From positions 682,001 through 746,000 of the forward strand of contig JAJTUQ010000005.1 in assembly GCA_021399445.1 (NCBI GenBank): 64,000 bases of DNA. Reading direction: 5' to 3'. Shown piece by piece: positions 12,990 through 24,778 of this stretch. This DNA is from Xylogone sp. PMI_703. Lineage: Eukaryota > Ascomycota > Leotiomycetes. The notes under the pieces are model-generated. The model saw nothing but the letters and a program-made list of their open reading frames with translations. It was not told where the DNA came from and did not search any database. Within the stretch, counting starts at the first letter, position 1. Every line of letters starts with the position of its first letter. Both the position numbers and the translations under genes were made by a program.

Positions 12990-14428
12990 ATGGTAAGTTT
13001 ACCTCTTTTTCTGATGTAGAATGAAAGAAAAATCAACCAAAACCGTAGGCTTCGGATTCACTTCTTCCTCCGGGCTTTCCAGCAGAGCTTCGAGGGTCTA
13101 TGGCATGGGACGGCCTAATGTACAAAGATTCTCCTGGAGAATACATCCGAATATTATCCCGAGATGATCTCGCCGGTATAGATACGGCTCTACGTCATTT
13201 TCAAGGTAATGTATCTCACTATTAGATATACTCTCCACATGATCAATGAGACTTAAAACTGACAGCTACTATGTCTAGGCTTGGGCTTGGCCCCTGGACA
13301 CATATCACCAGAAAAGTTCCCTCTGCCTCCGCGCCTCAAAGATCTGCTGGCTGGTATAAGCGAAGAAATACATGAAGGCCGAGGGTTTGGAGTCCTTCGT
13401 GGACTAGACCCTCAGAGATTTACGCCGGAGGAGAATGTCATTGTCTTTGCCGGAATTTCAAGCTATGTTGGGGAGAGAAGAGCAACAGATTCCAGTGGCC
13501 TTACCTTGAGTAAGTTATATAACCTAACAGATATTTGTAGAGAATCGCTTGGTTGACTATTGTAAGGCCATATTCGCAATGCTATGAAAGACAGATTGCC
13601 AGATACAATTGTGCCTGAAATGCTTCGCCCATCAAAGAGACCAGAAGGAATGGTATATTTTGCACTATCTCCTCCGGGGGATAATATCTGACCTTTAATA
13701 GGTATTTCACTCTGATGCTGGGGCCGGGGATATCTTAGCTATGTATATCAAAGGATTACAGGACGGCAGTGGAGGTGACCAATTCTTAGCTAGCTCTTGG
13801 CTGATTTACAACACCCTTGCCAGAGAAGATCCGCATGTGATTCAGATATTGGCTAATGATTTTCCTTGGGAAGAGATCGACCAGTGAGTCTAATCTTATT
13901 TTCCCAATAGGAGCTAGGTCTAATGGCTATAGGGAGACTAAAAATCCTCGCTGCGCCCTAAGGCCCCTTATTTTCTTTGTTGAAGACAAGCTACAGATAC
14001 AATATGTTACGGTCCCATTGCGCGGATCATTAGACCACCCGCGCCCTAAAGAACTCCCTGTTCTTAGTGCAGCACAGGAAGCAGCGCTAGACAAACTCCA
14101 GGCTTTGGCCGAACATGTTCCCTTTAAATTGGATCGGGTCCTTGGTGATATTCAGTTTATTAATAACCTTAGCATTATGCATGCCAGGACTGCATTCTGT
14201 GAGGAGCCAGGCCAAAAGCTTCAAACAATGGAGCGTCGGACTATATCACCTCGGCATTTCCTGAGACTCTTCCTTCAGAATAAATCCAGGGCCTGGGCTA
14301 AGCCTCAAATTTATCAAAAGAGGTTCGAAGAGTGCTTTTCTGTCGCAGAAGAGAAGCAGAACCTGCCGGCAGTGGACTATGACCCTGCTGATGCCACTGC
14401 GTCTACTGGCCTGGAGGCTCATGGTTAG
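12990..14428 (+). CDS. TauD-like 2-oxoglutarate/Fe(II) dioxygenase
   Basis: Clavaminate-synthase-like (TauD/TfdA) oxygenase that couples 2-oxoglutarate decarboxylation to substrate hydroxylation. Coding exons 13049-13205, 13279-13509, 13567-13652, 13702-13883 and 13933-14428 join in phase. Landmarks are LRGSMAWDG, RGLDPQRFTPEENV, the iron-binding H-x-D in VFHSDAG (about 162-164), a distal His in NLSIMHART and a C-terminal Arg-rich ERRTISPRHFLRL. The start is uncertain: I place it at ATG 12990, immediately followed by a GTAAGT intron (12993-13048), giving a first exon of only three bases and about 384 aa. A slightly longer first exon is possible. The substrate is unknown. The MFS transporter downstream might be functionally related, which is inference. 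Confidence 0.85.
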
Positions 14429-15803
14429 CTCGGCGAATTTGGGAATGTTAGAACAGTCGATAAAGTCTTACTCCTTTTCTTCTTCTCTTACTCTTTTCTT
14501 TGATTAAAGTACTGGCCAAATAGCATGGAGCTTATCTTCATCCATCCCGGTTATTGATGGCTAGCTTAAATTGAACATGTTTTTGCTTCTAAGTTCTAGG
14601 TGGTGTGACTATGATGATAGCATCCGATCATCCGTGATAAATCCTACAAATTATTATGAAAATAGCTTATAAGTACTTACACCATTTGGGATACGAGATA
14701 TCAATGGTTGCGCGGAAACACATATACTTAGATACTGGTTTCCAAAAAGTTGAAACATAGCTACATGCATTGTCTTATTGAAGTATCGATTTAAGCAATC
14801 CTGAAGAGTTTGTTGGAAGACTGGAACAATAGTCCCGGAGTATGATTTACATTAGCTATTTCCTGATACCTCCCCTAGGAAAATATTTTGTATTTTATAT
14901 TTCCTTGAAACAGCACCTCAAAATGTTCATCTAGTACCCCTCTAATATCTTGATTGTACACATCAAGGTATATAAATTGGTATATTGGTAAGAGATCTTA
15001 ATTTATTATAAAAATAATATTTCACACCGTTACGCCGTTAAGCCAATATAGAGAAAATGGGCTATGAGCTCATGCACTATCATGGATCTTCAGGTTATGG
15101 CAACGCCCTGCGAGCGGCAGGCACGCTTGTCAAGGTTTGTGTCCGGCCCTACAAAGCATTTGGTTGGTCACGTCGTAGCGTACTAGGGATGCAACGGTAC
15201 CCATTGGAGGAGAAATGGCAACTGAGTAATGACTAAAAGAGCATTTATATCCGCTTGTTATGGTACGGTTAAACTCCGCGATTAAGTTGAGTTCTGTGGT
15301 CCACCGTTTTAGATGATTTATTCTGTGAGATATGCGTAGATGAACTCATATATTTTGTCTTAAAAGCGACTTTGACCGGCAAGTATGTATATAAAATAGA
15401 ATATTCATGTTGTTGCTGAAATGAGATGGCGCTTGCTGATACTAAATCATACCGGCGGATAAGACGGCGTAAAGCGGCGTTGAACCTACCATCCCGATCA
15501 AGGCAAAAGATCCCAGCACATGCATTACAAATCTATGGGCACGTATATAAAGTTGATGCTACATATTCAGTGGACGCTTTATTTGTAATGGGATCACCGC
15601 TTTCACAGCATCGATCACGGTGGTAGTGGACAAGCGTCATCGCGCCTTTGTTTTGACCCTTGACGTAATTGGTACAACACCTAATTCACGGCCCGGAGAG
15701 AGATCCACAGTACTTACGTATAACTAAAGTGGTTTCGAACTTCATTCCATTTCAACATTTTTTGGCAAACTTTGCTCTTCTAAAGAATATCCCGGCCAAT
15801 AAG
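14429..15803. other. Intergenic; two small ORFs of unknown value
   Basis: About 1.4 kb between dioxygenase and transporter. A 59-codon frame at 15057-15236 (MGYELMHYHGSSGYG...) and a 66-codon frame at 15426-15626, rich in Arg/Lys, have no recognised family. Without conservation data they are not called as genes. The right end should hold the transporter promoter. Confidence 0.35.
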
Positions 15804-17126
15804 ATGGACACTCTTAGTAGGAGCTCATATCGTCTGGACGATATCGAGACTGGGGTGGAAGTTCACGACAATACTCTTCCTGAGAGCAATGAAGTTCTAC
15901 CAAACCAAGCAGAGCTCATTACCTATCCGGAAGGCGGTTTCGCAGCATGGACGGTTGTCTTTGGGGCCTTTTGCGGCCTGTGTGGAGGGGTTGGAACCAT
16001 GAACACGATGGGAGCCTTCCAAAAATATATTTCTCAGCACCAGCTCCATAACTACAACGACGGCGCTATTGGATGGATTTTTGGAATTTATGCTTTCCTT
16101 AGTTATGCCTGCAGTTTGGTTGTTGGCCCTCTGTTCGACAAGTATAACACGCGGTGGTTGATCGGTATTGGCGGTGCTGGCGTCTCAATTACGATGTTCT
16201 TGGCCGGGTCCTGCCAAACATACTGGCAGTTTATGCTCGTATTTGGGATCCTTAACGGTATCAGCACATCATTTCTCTTCGTTCCTTGCTTCACGGTCAT
16301 CGGGCACTGGTTCCATGCTCGCCGTGGATTTGCTACAGGTATTGCTGCTCTTGGCGGAGCGGTTGGAGGTATCATTTATCCCATAGTACTTCAAGCCCTC
16401 ATCCCACGTACAGGATGGGCAATGGCCACGCGTGCTTTGGGCTTCATATTGGCCTTCTTTTGCTCAGTCTCATATCTGTTGGTTCGAAAGCGTCTCCCTT
16501 CGCTGAACAATGCAACTGCGAACCTGGATCTTAGGATTCTCAAAGAGCCCATATATGCTGTTGCAATCGCAGCGGCTTTCATGTTAGAGTGTGCACTATT
16601 CATCCCATTGACGTATATGAGCTCCTATGCAACATATATGGGATTCAGTGACACATTTGGTTCGCAGCTTCTCATTGCAATCAATGCTGGCTCGATCTTC
16701 GGCCGTATTATTCCTGGTTTCTTCTCAGATAAAGTTGGACGTTTCAATACCCTGATTTGCATTACAACTCTGATGGCAATTTTTGTCTTTTCTATCTGGC
16801 TACCCGTTGGAAATACAAGGCCTGGTATTCTAGCCTTTACCCTTCTCTTTGGCTTTGCAAGCGGCTCGGGAATCAATCTAGTACCGGTGTGCATCGGACA
16901 ACTCTGTCGGACGGAGGAGTATGGACGCTACTACGCCACGTGTACTACGATTGTCTCTTTTGGATTGTTGGTCGGAATTCCAATAGCTGGAGAGATTATA
17001 AAAAGTAATGGTGGTGCTTACTGGGGATTGATTGTATTCGTCGGAATGTGTTATGTTGGAGGCATGATCCCACTTGCGATTGCTCGAATAATGGCAGTCG
17101 GGCCAAAGCTGAATGTTGTTTTCTAA
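15804..17126 (+). CDS. MFS transporter, monocarboxylate-transporter type
   Basis: Plasma-membrane major facilitator transporter resembling the fungal MCT/MCH group (proton-linked monocarboxylate, or riboflavin-like, carriers). Single exon, 440 aa from ATG 15804; an upstream frame extends left but has no ATG. Family marks are the short hydrophilic N-terminus, YPEGGFAAWTVVFGAF at TM1, the MGAFQKYI loop, GPLFDKYNTRW after TM2, the GTxxSFLFVP-like helix, a long central loop after about residue 230, and GRIIPGFFSDKVGRFN between TM8 and TM9. Twelve hydrophobic segments can be counted. No frame lesion. It sits in the same orientation as the dioxygenase and the hydrolase on either side. Confidence 0.92.
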   Translation: MDTLSRSSYRLDDIETGVEVHDNTLPESNEVLPNQAELITYPEGGFAAWTVVFGAFCGLCGGVGTMNTMGAFQKYISQHQLHNYNDGAIGWIFGIYAFLSYACSLVVGPLFDKYNTRWLIGIGGAGVSITMFLAGSCQTYWQFMLVFGILNGISTSFLFVPCFTVIGHWFHARRGFATGIAALGGAVGGIIYPIVLQALIPRTGWAMATRALGFILAFFCSVSYLLVRKRLPSLNNATANLDLRILKEPIYAVAIAAAFMLECALFIPLTYMSSYATYMGFSDTFGSQLLIAINAGSIFGRIIPGFFSDKVGRFNTLICITTLMAIFVFSIWLPVGNTRPGILAFTLLFGFASGSGINLVPVCIGQLCRTEEYGRYYATCTTIVSFGLLVGIPIAGEIIKSNGGAYWGLIVFVGMCYVGGMIPLAIARIMAVGPKLNVVF

Positions 17127-17719
17127 ATATTTTCATAATTGAAATTTACAAGGTGACTATACGTATGTAGCAGTCTCATGGATGAGCTGCAAGCTTCAGT
17201 AATTGTTGTATCGTAGTAGCTACACATATGTCAAGGTGGATATCCTGACGTTTAGAAATCCAAGAGTTATATACGCCTTTTTAAGTTCGTGAATCTCTGA
17301 AGTCCACCTAACTGAGTTGTGAAAATCATTCAACGGCTTGTTCTTAATCCGCTATGACGAAGACACAATAATTGGCTGTGGCTGTCAATCGCCATTATGC
17401 ACTAACTCCACTTGATAAGAATTCAGGCTTGGCCAGGAACTTCCCTCAACTCCTCAACCGGACAACATCCAAGAAATTGTGTCATTTTATCTAGACGATT
17501 ACACATATTTATCAGACTTCGGGGTTCTTGATTAAAATCAGAAAAGAACATTGAAAAGTAGTGGCAAACTTTCATCGCAATCGAAAGGGGGCACATATTC
17601 CTATTGCACCCACCCGTATATCAATAACCGGAATTTCAACTGTCTTATATTTCGTTATCTACATATTACTAGGAGTACGAAGCTGTCTTTTCGGTCTTCT
17701 TCTGTCACCTTTTCTTACA
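17127..17719. other. Intergenic; promoter region of hydrolase
   Basis: No coding signal of its own. The hydrolase frame stays open upstream of its first ATG to 17561 and encodes a hydrophobic stretch (ISTVLYFVIYILLG). That could only be used with a non-ATG start, so it is treated as leader. Confidence 0.5.
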
Positions 17720-18595
17720 ATGCCGATCCACAAAATCTCGGAAGACGTGGTGTTAAACTACACAATTCATCGCCCGGACGCTAGTAATACAACATCGACG
17801 ACTAAGCTTTACATCGTCTTGGTCAATGGCATGACCGACTCCTCAGCGACATGGTCCCTTCAAGTGCCTGCATTTTTGGCATCTGGATACTCAGTGTTGA
17901 CATTCGACAATCGAGGTATCGGTCCTGATTCCTCTACCCCGCCTGGTCCGTACTCTGCAGAAATGATGGCATCGGATGTCCACTCACTAGTCAGAGGTCT
18001 TGAGATTCCGAGACCGTTTCATCTACTTGGTGTAAGTATGGGTGGAATGATTGCGCAGGCCTACGCACTGAAGTGGCCAGAAGATTTGATTAGCGTAGTG
18101 TTTGGCTGTACATATGCAAAACCAGGTCCGTTCAATTCCAGGCTCTTCGATGGGTGGGGACGAGTCGCGAGAACAATGGGCATCGACGAAGTTATTAGGG
18201 AAGTTATGCTGTGGTGTTTTACGCCACGGTTTTATGATAAGGGGAAAGAAAGTGCTGAGTTTGTCGAGGAAGGTGTCCAGGACGTGACATCTAGAATGAA
18301 TGTAGAGGGGTATTTGGCACAGCTGGAGGCCGTGAGGAGGTTTGACTCGAGCAGTCATATAAGCTCATTAGGAAGTAACGACGGGGATAAAAGAGCATTG
18401 GGATCAAGAATTTGTGTTCTTGCTGGCCGGGAAGATATTTTGATCCCAGTAGGTAAATCGAGGGAGCTGCATGAGTTGATTCCTGGGAGTAAATGGGTTA
18501 CAGTAAGTGGCGGGCATGGGTGCATGTGGGAGTTTGCAGACGAGTTTAATGATGCTATTATTAAGTTCTTAAAAGGCACTGAGGAAGAGAAATGA
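17720..18595 (+). CDS. Alpha/beta hydrolase
   Basis: Soluble alpha/beta-hydrolase-fold enzyme (esterase, lactonase or haloalkane-dehalogenase-like), 291 aa, single exon. In order: LVNGMTDSSATW (oxyanion region), LTFDNRGIGPDS, the nucleophile elbow LGVSMGGMIA (Ser about 106), then LAGREDILIPVG carrying the acid, and VSGGHGCMWEF with the catalytic His. ATG 17720 is chosen because the family normally starts a few residues before its first strand (here ISEDVVLNYTIHRP). The substrate cannot be told. The stop lies 221 bp from the tail of the convergent gene on the other strand. Confidence 0.9.
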   Translation: MPIHKISEDVVLNYTIHRPDASNTTSTTKLYIVLVNGMTDSSATWSLQVPAFLASGYSVLTFDNRGIGPDSSTPPGPYSAEMMASDVHSLVRGLEIPRPFHLLGVSMGGMIAQAYALKWPEDLISVVFGCTYAKPGPFNSRLFDGWGRVARTMGIDEVIREVMLWCFTPRFYDKGKESAEFVEEGVQDVTSRMNVEGYLAQLEAVRRFDSSSHISSLGSNDGDKRALGSRICVLAGREDILIPVGKSRELHELIPGSKWVTVSGGHGCMWEFADEFNDAIIKFLKGTEEEK

Positions 18596-18816
18596 ATGGT
18601 TGGGCGAAATTTGAAATTGAACTTTGACCTTAACTTCCATGGGTTCCAGCCGTTTTGAGGAAAAGGTGTAAGTCTGTATAAAACTCTTATGCCAGAGTCG
18701 TTTTGGAGCACTCGCCAGCTGACAAGTTAATCTCCTGCATCCAGCCGGTCCATAACTCGATATGATCGGCATATCCTGTAGAGAGCCACATGATTGTTGG
18801 CTAAGAATATATTAGC

Positions 18817-20938
18817 TTACTTAGAGAGATCTCTTGAAGTCGTGCTTACGGGATCCTGGTTTGATATAAGAAAAGATTGTCTCTGTTGGTCGGGAGTAAA
18901 ATCTCGGAAAGGGCTCATTTCATCTACCCCGATAGTGATTTCGTTTACGTGTGAAAACCCGTCCTTTTCAATGAAACTGAAAGATATACCTGTGAGTGTC
19001 CCGTCGACTTTGTTATAAATTTCCGATATAAATGTGCTGCCAGAAGGATCCCACTGGCCTAAGACATCAATGCTGCCGTCATTACGATGGATTGATATTC
19101 TGGTACATCGAGCGTATACCTTGCGCGCCATTATTCTTTTGACATCATGGAACTTCGCGATAAAGACGCAGTACCCCGTGAGAACCACGTTACGCATTGG
19201 AGGAAAGTAGCTTGGCAGAAGAACTTTCGGCAAGGCTTGTCTTTTTCGATGCCCGCCTATGCTGGGGTCTTGAGTAATTCCTATATTTGCAAAGTGGTCA
19301 GGCTTGGCAGGTCTTTTTGAAAGTACGTCGTAGAAGATTCCTATAACATCAAATTCCAAATCACTGCCCACATTTGTCCATCCATATTGTAAAGTCTGTA
19401 CTACATTCACAGGCAGAGATGGGCCAAACAGGCAGGTACGGTTATTGCTCGTGGTAACCTATAAACATTAGTGTCTCTCTATCTATGACAGGAACAAATA
19501 ACTCACTAAGATAGTGGGTTCAGAGTAAGGAAAATCAACGTAATACAGGGGTGTTCTAACCCACATTGATACAATGCGTTCATTCGGTCGAAAGTAAAAG
19601 TGAATAGGGACACCATAACACTTGCCAATAGATCTGCTGGGTTGTGAATCACTATGAGCTGTGATTCCAGTTACACCGTAGCCTTCACAATACATAGTTG
19701 GACCCGAGATATAAATTCCACCGTTGTATAGTGGGAGATAATGACACATCTGCCAGCCAGGAAAGTTCCGCACCCGAGCAGGACTTATTGTGTCGACCAT
19801 TTGGTGGAATGATGCCCGAGGAAAATATAAATCTTTATCCCAAAAGACGCTTTGGGCGGGGCTTTGCCACTCCTGCTCAATAAATTCAACTTTGACGCAT
19901 ATCAGATCCTAGACTGTATTAGGATATGGCGAGAAAAACTAATATAGAGAACCCACGTCTTGGAATATGCGTAAGCGTCCAATATCCGCGCCATATATCA
20001 TACCAATCCAGCCATTCCTTGGCTCCCCCAACCACTGAGTCACCGTCTCATCTGTAAATACGATGCGGAGCGCCTGAATTCCATAGTGGTTAATTGCGAG
20101 TTTGATGCCCCTGATATTGGTGTTTGGTACTAGGATACCCCCCGTGTCGTTGAAGCGTAAATTCGAGATAACACTTTGGCCATACATGGAGATAATCTGA
20201 GCAGATAGAGAGTGTACAGTGTTAGACACGAGCTCCGTAACTAGCTGCTCTGAGTTGTCCATTTTCTCGGAATTTCTAATGAATATAGATAATTTTTTTG
20301 CTACCGTGACCAATGAGAAACAAAGACTTGGAGCGCATTGTTCAGAGATGCTGAGCTGGATTTCAGTAGGTAGCTGGGATATACGATTTAAAAGCTGGCC
20401 AAGCTCTGTTTCGATATCGCATTGGGTCACAATACCTGTGAAAGCTGTAATAAACTTGTCTCTAACCGCACATATAAGGTCAATATCGAACATTGGATAA
20501 GTCGCTTGCCCATATTTATAGAGGAATGATGAGGTTGTGTTCGGATACAGGGAATTGATTAGCTTCCAGCAAGGTAGATGAATAACATGAGCACGCCTGG
20601 TTAGTCGGCATGGTACTTCGTAGTGAAAATCTAAGATGACAGAGCGACCGTTGCTAAGAGTGACATAAAATTGCCGCCATGAATAGGCATCTGCTAGATC
20701 TGCAAGAATGGTATAGATCTTTGTGTCTATGTTTGACGTTCCAACTTCACACACTGCAAAGGACTGCTTATTATAGTTTCCCAAAGTTGGAACGCGGGGA
20801 CTAACACGCAACTAGTTTATATTCCCAAGCTGTATTATGTGGTGCTTGAAAGCCAACCCTCCGGCTTGGTAGTGGCAGACGCGCGCGACACAAGGCGCAT
20901 TGCAGACTACATTTGAAACTTATTAATTCAGCATCCAT
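18817..20938 (-). CDS. Fungal protein of unknown function, probable frame break
   Basis: Exons 19957-20938, 19507-19908 and 18817-19458 (high to low) join in phase at the two introns, giving about 700 aa. The start ATG 20938 opens a Cys-rich N-terminus (FKCSLQCALCRARL) and AWEYKLVAC, resembling the start of a common fungal family that begins with CxxC and a W-x-x-x-(Y/F)RA segment; LPTEIQLSISEQC further on looks like a degraded F-box. Near 20801-20820 the frame changes: the first frame ends at a TAG (20801-20803) while VSPRVPTLGNYNKQ continues in another. Either one base is missing or gained, or a weak GTTGGC donor about 54 bp upstream is used. The remainder is open and looks coherent, with many aromatics. 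Function unknown. Confidence 0.6.
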
Positions 20939-22072
20939 ATTGAAAGCGCCTGAGCTATTCAAAAGCAAGAGGTCAAGTAATTAAAAGGTTTAAGATAGCT
21001 TCAATGATGAGTCAGGAGGATTGATCAAGAGGAATACATATCCTGCTTCAGAAGAGCAAGGTACTCTGATAGTTACATGGAAAATGACAGCAAATATTCG
21101 TATTCCTCTAATATACGCAACAAGGAGATGAAATTTAGAGTTGAGAGATGTGTGTAGTCGGCAAATTATGTGTCATGTACGTGGTAACCAACAGACACGT
21201 ACTTTCATATATTTAGTCACCAATCAAACGTAACCAACTACCTCCAACCAACTTTAGATACCCAATGAAGTAATGCATTATATATATATATATATAGATA
21301 ATAGAAGCTACAGAGATTTAAAAAAATTGTCTTATGTATGTCGGTTGTCAATTTCTTATCATATCTTAATACTGAAGATCACTGAAGCTACCATCGGTCC
21401 TCCATTTTGGTGTACGAAGTGACGACCGCAATACAATGTCGATAATTCCATAACACATTTATACCTTAGCTCCCTCAGTGCTAATTAGAATATGTTGTTT
21501 AGCCAAAATATCGCGTTACCATGCGTACCTTACATGGTCTGCCCCACTCGGTTTTTCATAGAGGATAAGCCTGCTAAGCTAGCTGATGGGTTTCTAAATA
21601 TGCTTCTGGTTGATGAGCATCAAAAGGTGGCCTAAGGCTTAGCTGGGCTACATTACGAAAGCTCCTAGAATGAAATGAACGGATGAAAATAAGTATTTCA
21701 AATTTTCCATACTCAGTGCCTATTTGGACTGTTGTGGCGGCAGAACTAGTGATGAGGTTGTGGGTGGCATAGATCTATGGCGCCATACTACTACGATGGG
21801 CTGATGCGGCTCAGTTCCGTGAAATTATTAAATACAGAACGGGCCCAGGTCAATATTATGCCGTAGTATTTTACATGCTTCAAATCGCGTGGTCAAAATC
21901 TCTGTTCCCAGCAATTCCCGAAACTGGAGTCCAAAAGCCGGAATCGGAGGTAATTCGGTTATGCCAGGACGGGTGTAAGGAAGGGTTAGGAAGTATAAGG
22001 ATTACTCCCACTTTAAATTCCTAAAATCTCACCGTCTGTCCTGGATTGGATCATCCGCTACAGCCATGATCA
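20939..22072. other. AT-rich intergenic region
   Basis: About 1.1 kb with no coding signal, between divergently transcribed genes, so it presumably contains both promoters. It includes a TA dinucleotide run (21279-21296). Confidence 0.5.
21279..21296. repeat. (TA)9 microsatellite
   Basis: Nine uninterrupted TA units between the divergent genes at 20938 and 22073. Confidence 0.9.
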
Positions 22073-23310
22073 ATGATCATGAGCGTTCAGGTACTCCGTA
22101 GTGTTCAATCATCTCAGGTCCTGACATCAGTTTCGAGGCGATCCTATCGGCTAATTGAACTTGCAAGTCCTTTCCACCCTCATGTCTGGATTGCTCGTTC
22201 AGAAAGGTAAGCAAAATTTGCCTATAGCTACTTCCTAGTAAAGAGAGTTCTCCAGGTCTGATATAAATAGTGATGGAAAGAAAGTCATCGTTAAGTCGCC
22301 GTTGCGACCCCTTCCAGAAAAGCAAAGGAAGGCCACACGGCAGCTTAATACAGAGATGACAGTTCTTAATGGACCACTAAAAGGCGCCAAAGGAATCCGC
22401 CAACTTGTCGACCAAATTACTATATACGCCGGCCCCAATCAAGAACTTCAGGCAGGCGTATTCGAATACTTCGATACAGACCTTCATAAGTATCATGTGA
22501 CTGAACGGGAACATTTGACTCGAGTTGAAATCAAGAGCATTGCTCGACAGTTGCTAGAGGCACTGGTTATTACACACAAGAACAATATAGTCCATACAGG
22601 TTTGTGGAAGAATTAAATGCGCCTGATAATTGCACAACTGAAAGCATAGTCTATAGATTTAAAGCCTGGGAATTTCGTATTCTCTCGGCAGAAATCGTCA
22701 ACATTGAGCATACGTATAAAAATTATTGACTTTGGGCTCGGTATGTTTAAGCTTTGATCCTAGAAATATTTGGTTTAATAAGTACTTTACAGCTTCTCTG
22801 GGTAACTATGATCGACGGCGTCTAATTACCAATCCATGCTGGCGAAGTCCAGAGTCATGGCTCGGGATGCCTTGGGGGCCTGCAGCAGATATCTGGTCCT
22901 TTGGCGCCATTGTAAGAGACCTTTTATAAACATATTACTAAAGGCTAATGATAGAATAACAGATCGGATCCCTCCTTATGGAACCCGGTGCCATGCTTTT
23001 CCGACCTTGGGGCGGCCTTGCAAATATTTCTGCACAAGACCTCGATAGAGAGTTTGTGCGGACGTTATGGACAGTAACTCCATTCCCTGAAACATTCTTT
23101 GCGAAGATGCCCGAGGAATGGAAGAGTATAATATCAACTTTCACCCCAAAATTAGCACCCACTGGAGCCCCAATCACACTATCATTTATCGGCGATGTTT
23201 TCAGAATGCCAGATCGGGATTTGAACTTCATCAAAGATGTGTTACAAGTAGATCCCAGCGAGCGACCTACGGCTAAGCAACTTCTTCAGCACCCTTGGTT
23301 TGATTGTTGA
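22073..23310 (+). CDS. Protein kinase-fold gene, atypical
   Basis: Five exons (22073-22206, 22256-22599, 22657-22740, 22793-22911, 22963-23310) join with consistent phases to 342 aa; the series is invisible to single-frame ORF calling. Landmarks: RSYRLIELASPFHPHVW, beta-3 lysine in KKVIVKS (K58), catalytic loop HTDLKPGNF (D160, N165; HRD is changed to HTD), DFG (184-186), then PCWRSPESW in place of APE, DIWSFGAI (helix F) and PSERPTAKQLLQHPWF at the end. All three core catalytic residues are present, so activity is possible. No clear glycine loop is visible (SRRSYRLIEL only). It most resembles fungal SRPK/CMGC-like stray kinases. Start may be 22073 or 22079. Convergent with another kinase-fold gene 0.5 kb away. 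Confidence 0.82.
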
Positions 23311-23852
23311 GGGATTGTCGGGCTAAATGTGTTAATATGATAAAAACGAAGTTAATGTACTAATAGAGGCATTGAAAGGAACAGGATGATCATATACTGT
23401 ATATAAATTAGACATTATTAAGGGTGGTAGAACTAATTAACTACTAATTTCACTTAAGTATTATAGTCTCGATGTTTCCGAAACTATGGAGAATTTGCTA
23501 ACCTAATAACCTCATCTCAATGACCAGAAGGTCCTCTGTCATCGCCATTCCATTGTTGGTAACTAGGCAGTCATAGATACAGATAGCATCACAAATGATG
23601 AGAATCAGTTCGATAAGCACTTGAATTAAGACGGCTCTGTTAGAGCAACTGAATTGTCTGATAACATATCTGATGTGATGTTAGTAGCAACTCAAGTATA
23701 GCGTGAAACTTCTGGTAATCATTAATTATGTATCCTATCTATTACGAAAACTCCCAATTTTACAGAAATCTAAGAGAAAGTTCCCTAATAAAATTTGGGT
23801 ATACAATCTCATCCAATAGCTTTTTGTTATCATAGTCAGATGCTCAGAGTTC
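23311..23852. other. Intergenic between convergent kinase-fold genes
   Basis: AT-rich 3' flanks of two converging genes; nothing else seen. Confidence 0.55.
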
Positions 23853-24778
23853 TCATGTAGACATATCGTCGATCGCCCCCTCGGAACCGCGTTGCGCTAG
23901 GTGCCACAAAATATAATAGCCGTCCCACCATTTCGCTCTTTTCCTGGGTTCAGTATACATTTCGAAATCTACAAGGTAACTAGCATGAACGAGTTAGCCA
24001 GACAGACATATCAGTACCGGAGAATAATTGAAACCTTTCATAATGAAACTCATCACTTCTTAGCCGAACGGTCCCAAAGTAGGTTACGTATGCCGTGATC
24101 ACCGTGGACTACTCCTGAAGCAACGCATTCCCTTATAGTGTTGGCGTCAGTAAACTAAAATTAAGCGGAAAGCCACATACAACCAAGCCTCTTTAAAACT
24201 AGCTCTCAAATCATCACGTTCTTTACGATCCATTTGATTATAAAACTGAGTAGGCTCAATCCCTGGAAGTTTTTCCATTAAGATATAGAGGATGTATCCA
24301 CCAGGAACCCACATATGGCCATCTTGTTCTTCACATTCCCAAGAGAACAAGGTAGGGGACGATGAGCACTTGGCTCTTGTAAGAATGGTCAATGCTTCAA
24401 CTTCCCTTCGTGACGGCGATATTAACTCCTTTGTCGCCTGTTTTGCTCTTACATGAGGTTGCTCAGTCACCGTACCTATCCAAGGTATCCTATTGGTTCT
24501 TAACCCAACATTTGCACTCCAGAGGTCTGTCAATAAAGCTAGACTTACTGCATCCGTATTTTGATGATAGCTTGTTCTGGGCCACTGCCGGTAAGTTTTG
24601 AACAGAGGAAGACGGCTCGCGCTTCAGACCCTAGACCTATTTTCGCAGATCTCTCACCCTCATAGTACTCATGTTCTGAAAGCTTCGTCTCGAGTCTCCA
24701 GGTCGAGTCGGGAAAAGAAATCTCGGAGCCAAGGAACTTTTCATCCTCAAACCAAACGACCCCAGACCGGATATGCAT
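23853..24778 (-). CDS. Kinase-like fold protein (fungal, DFE-type)
   Basis: Four exons (24549-24778, 24181-24489, 24057-24131, 23853-23979) join in phase to 246 aa. The first two join as KIRMQIPWIG and the later ones as LVDFEMYTEP. It resembles the fungal family of small phosphotransferase-like proteins: a lysine in AIIKIRMQ (K73), the hinge-like segment GGYILYILMEKLPG, the catalytic loop HGDHGIRN (D191, N196) and a metal motif VDFE (209-211) in place of DFG. Such proteins may be kinase-like or pseudokinases; activity is undecided. No substrate is known. It converges on the larger kinase-fold gene. Confidence 0.78.
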
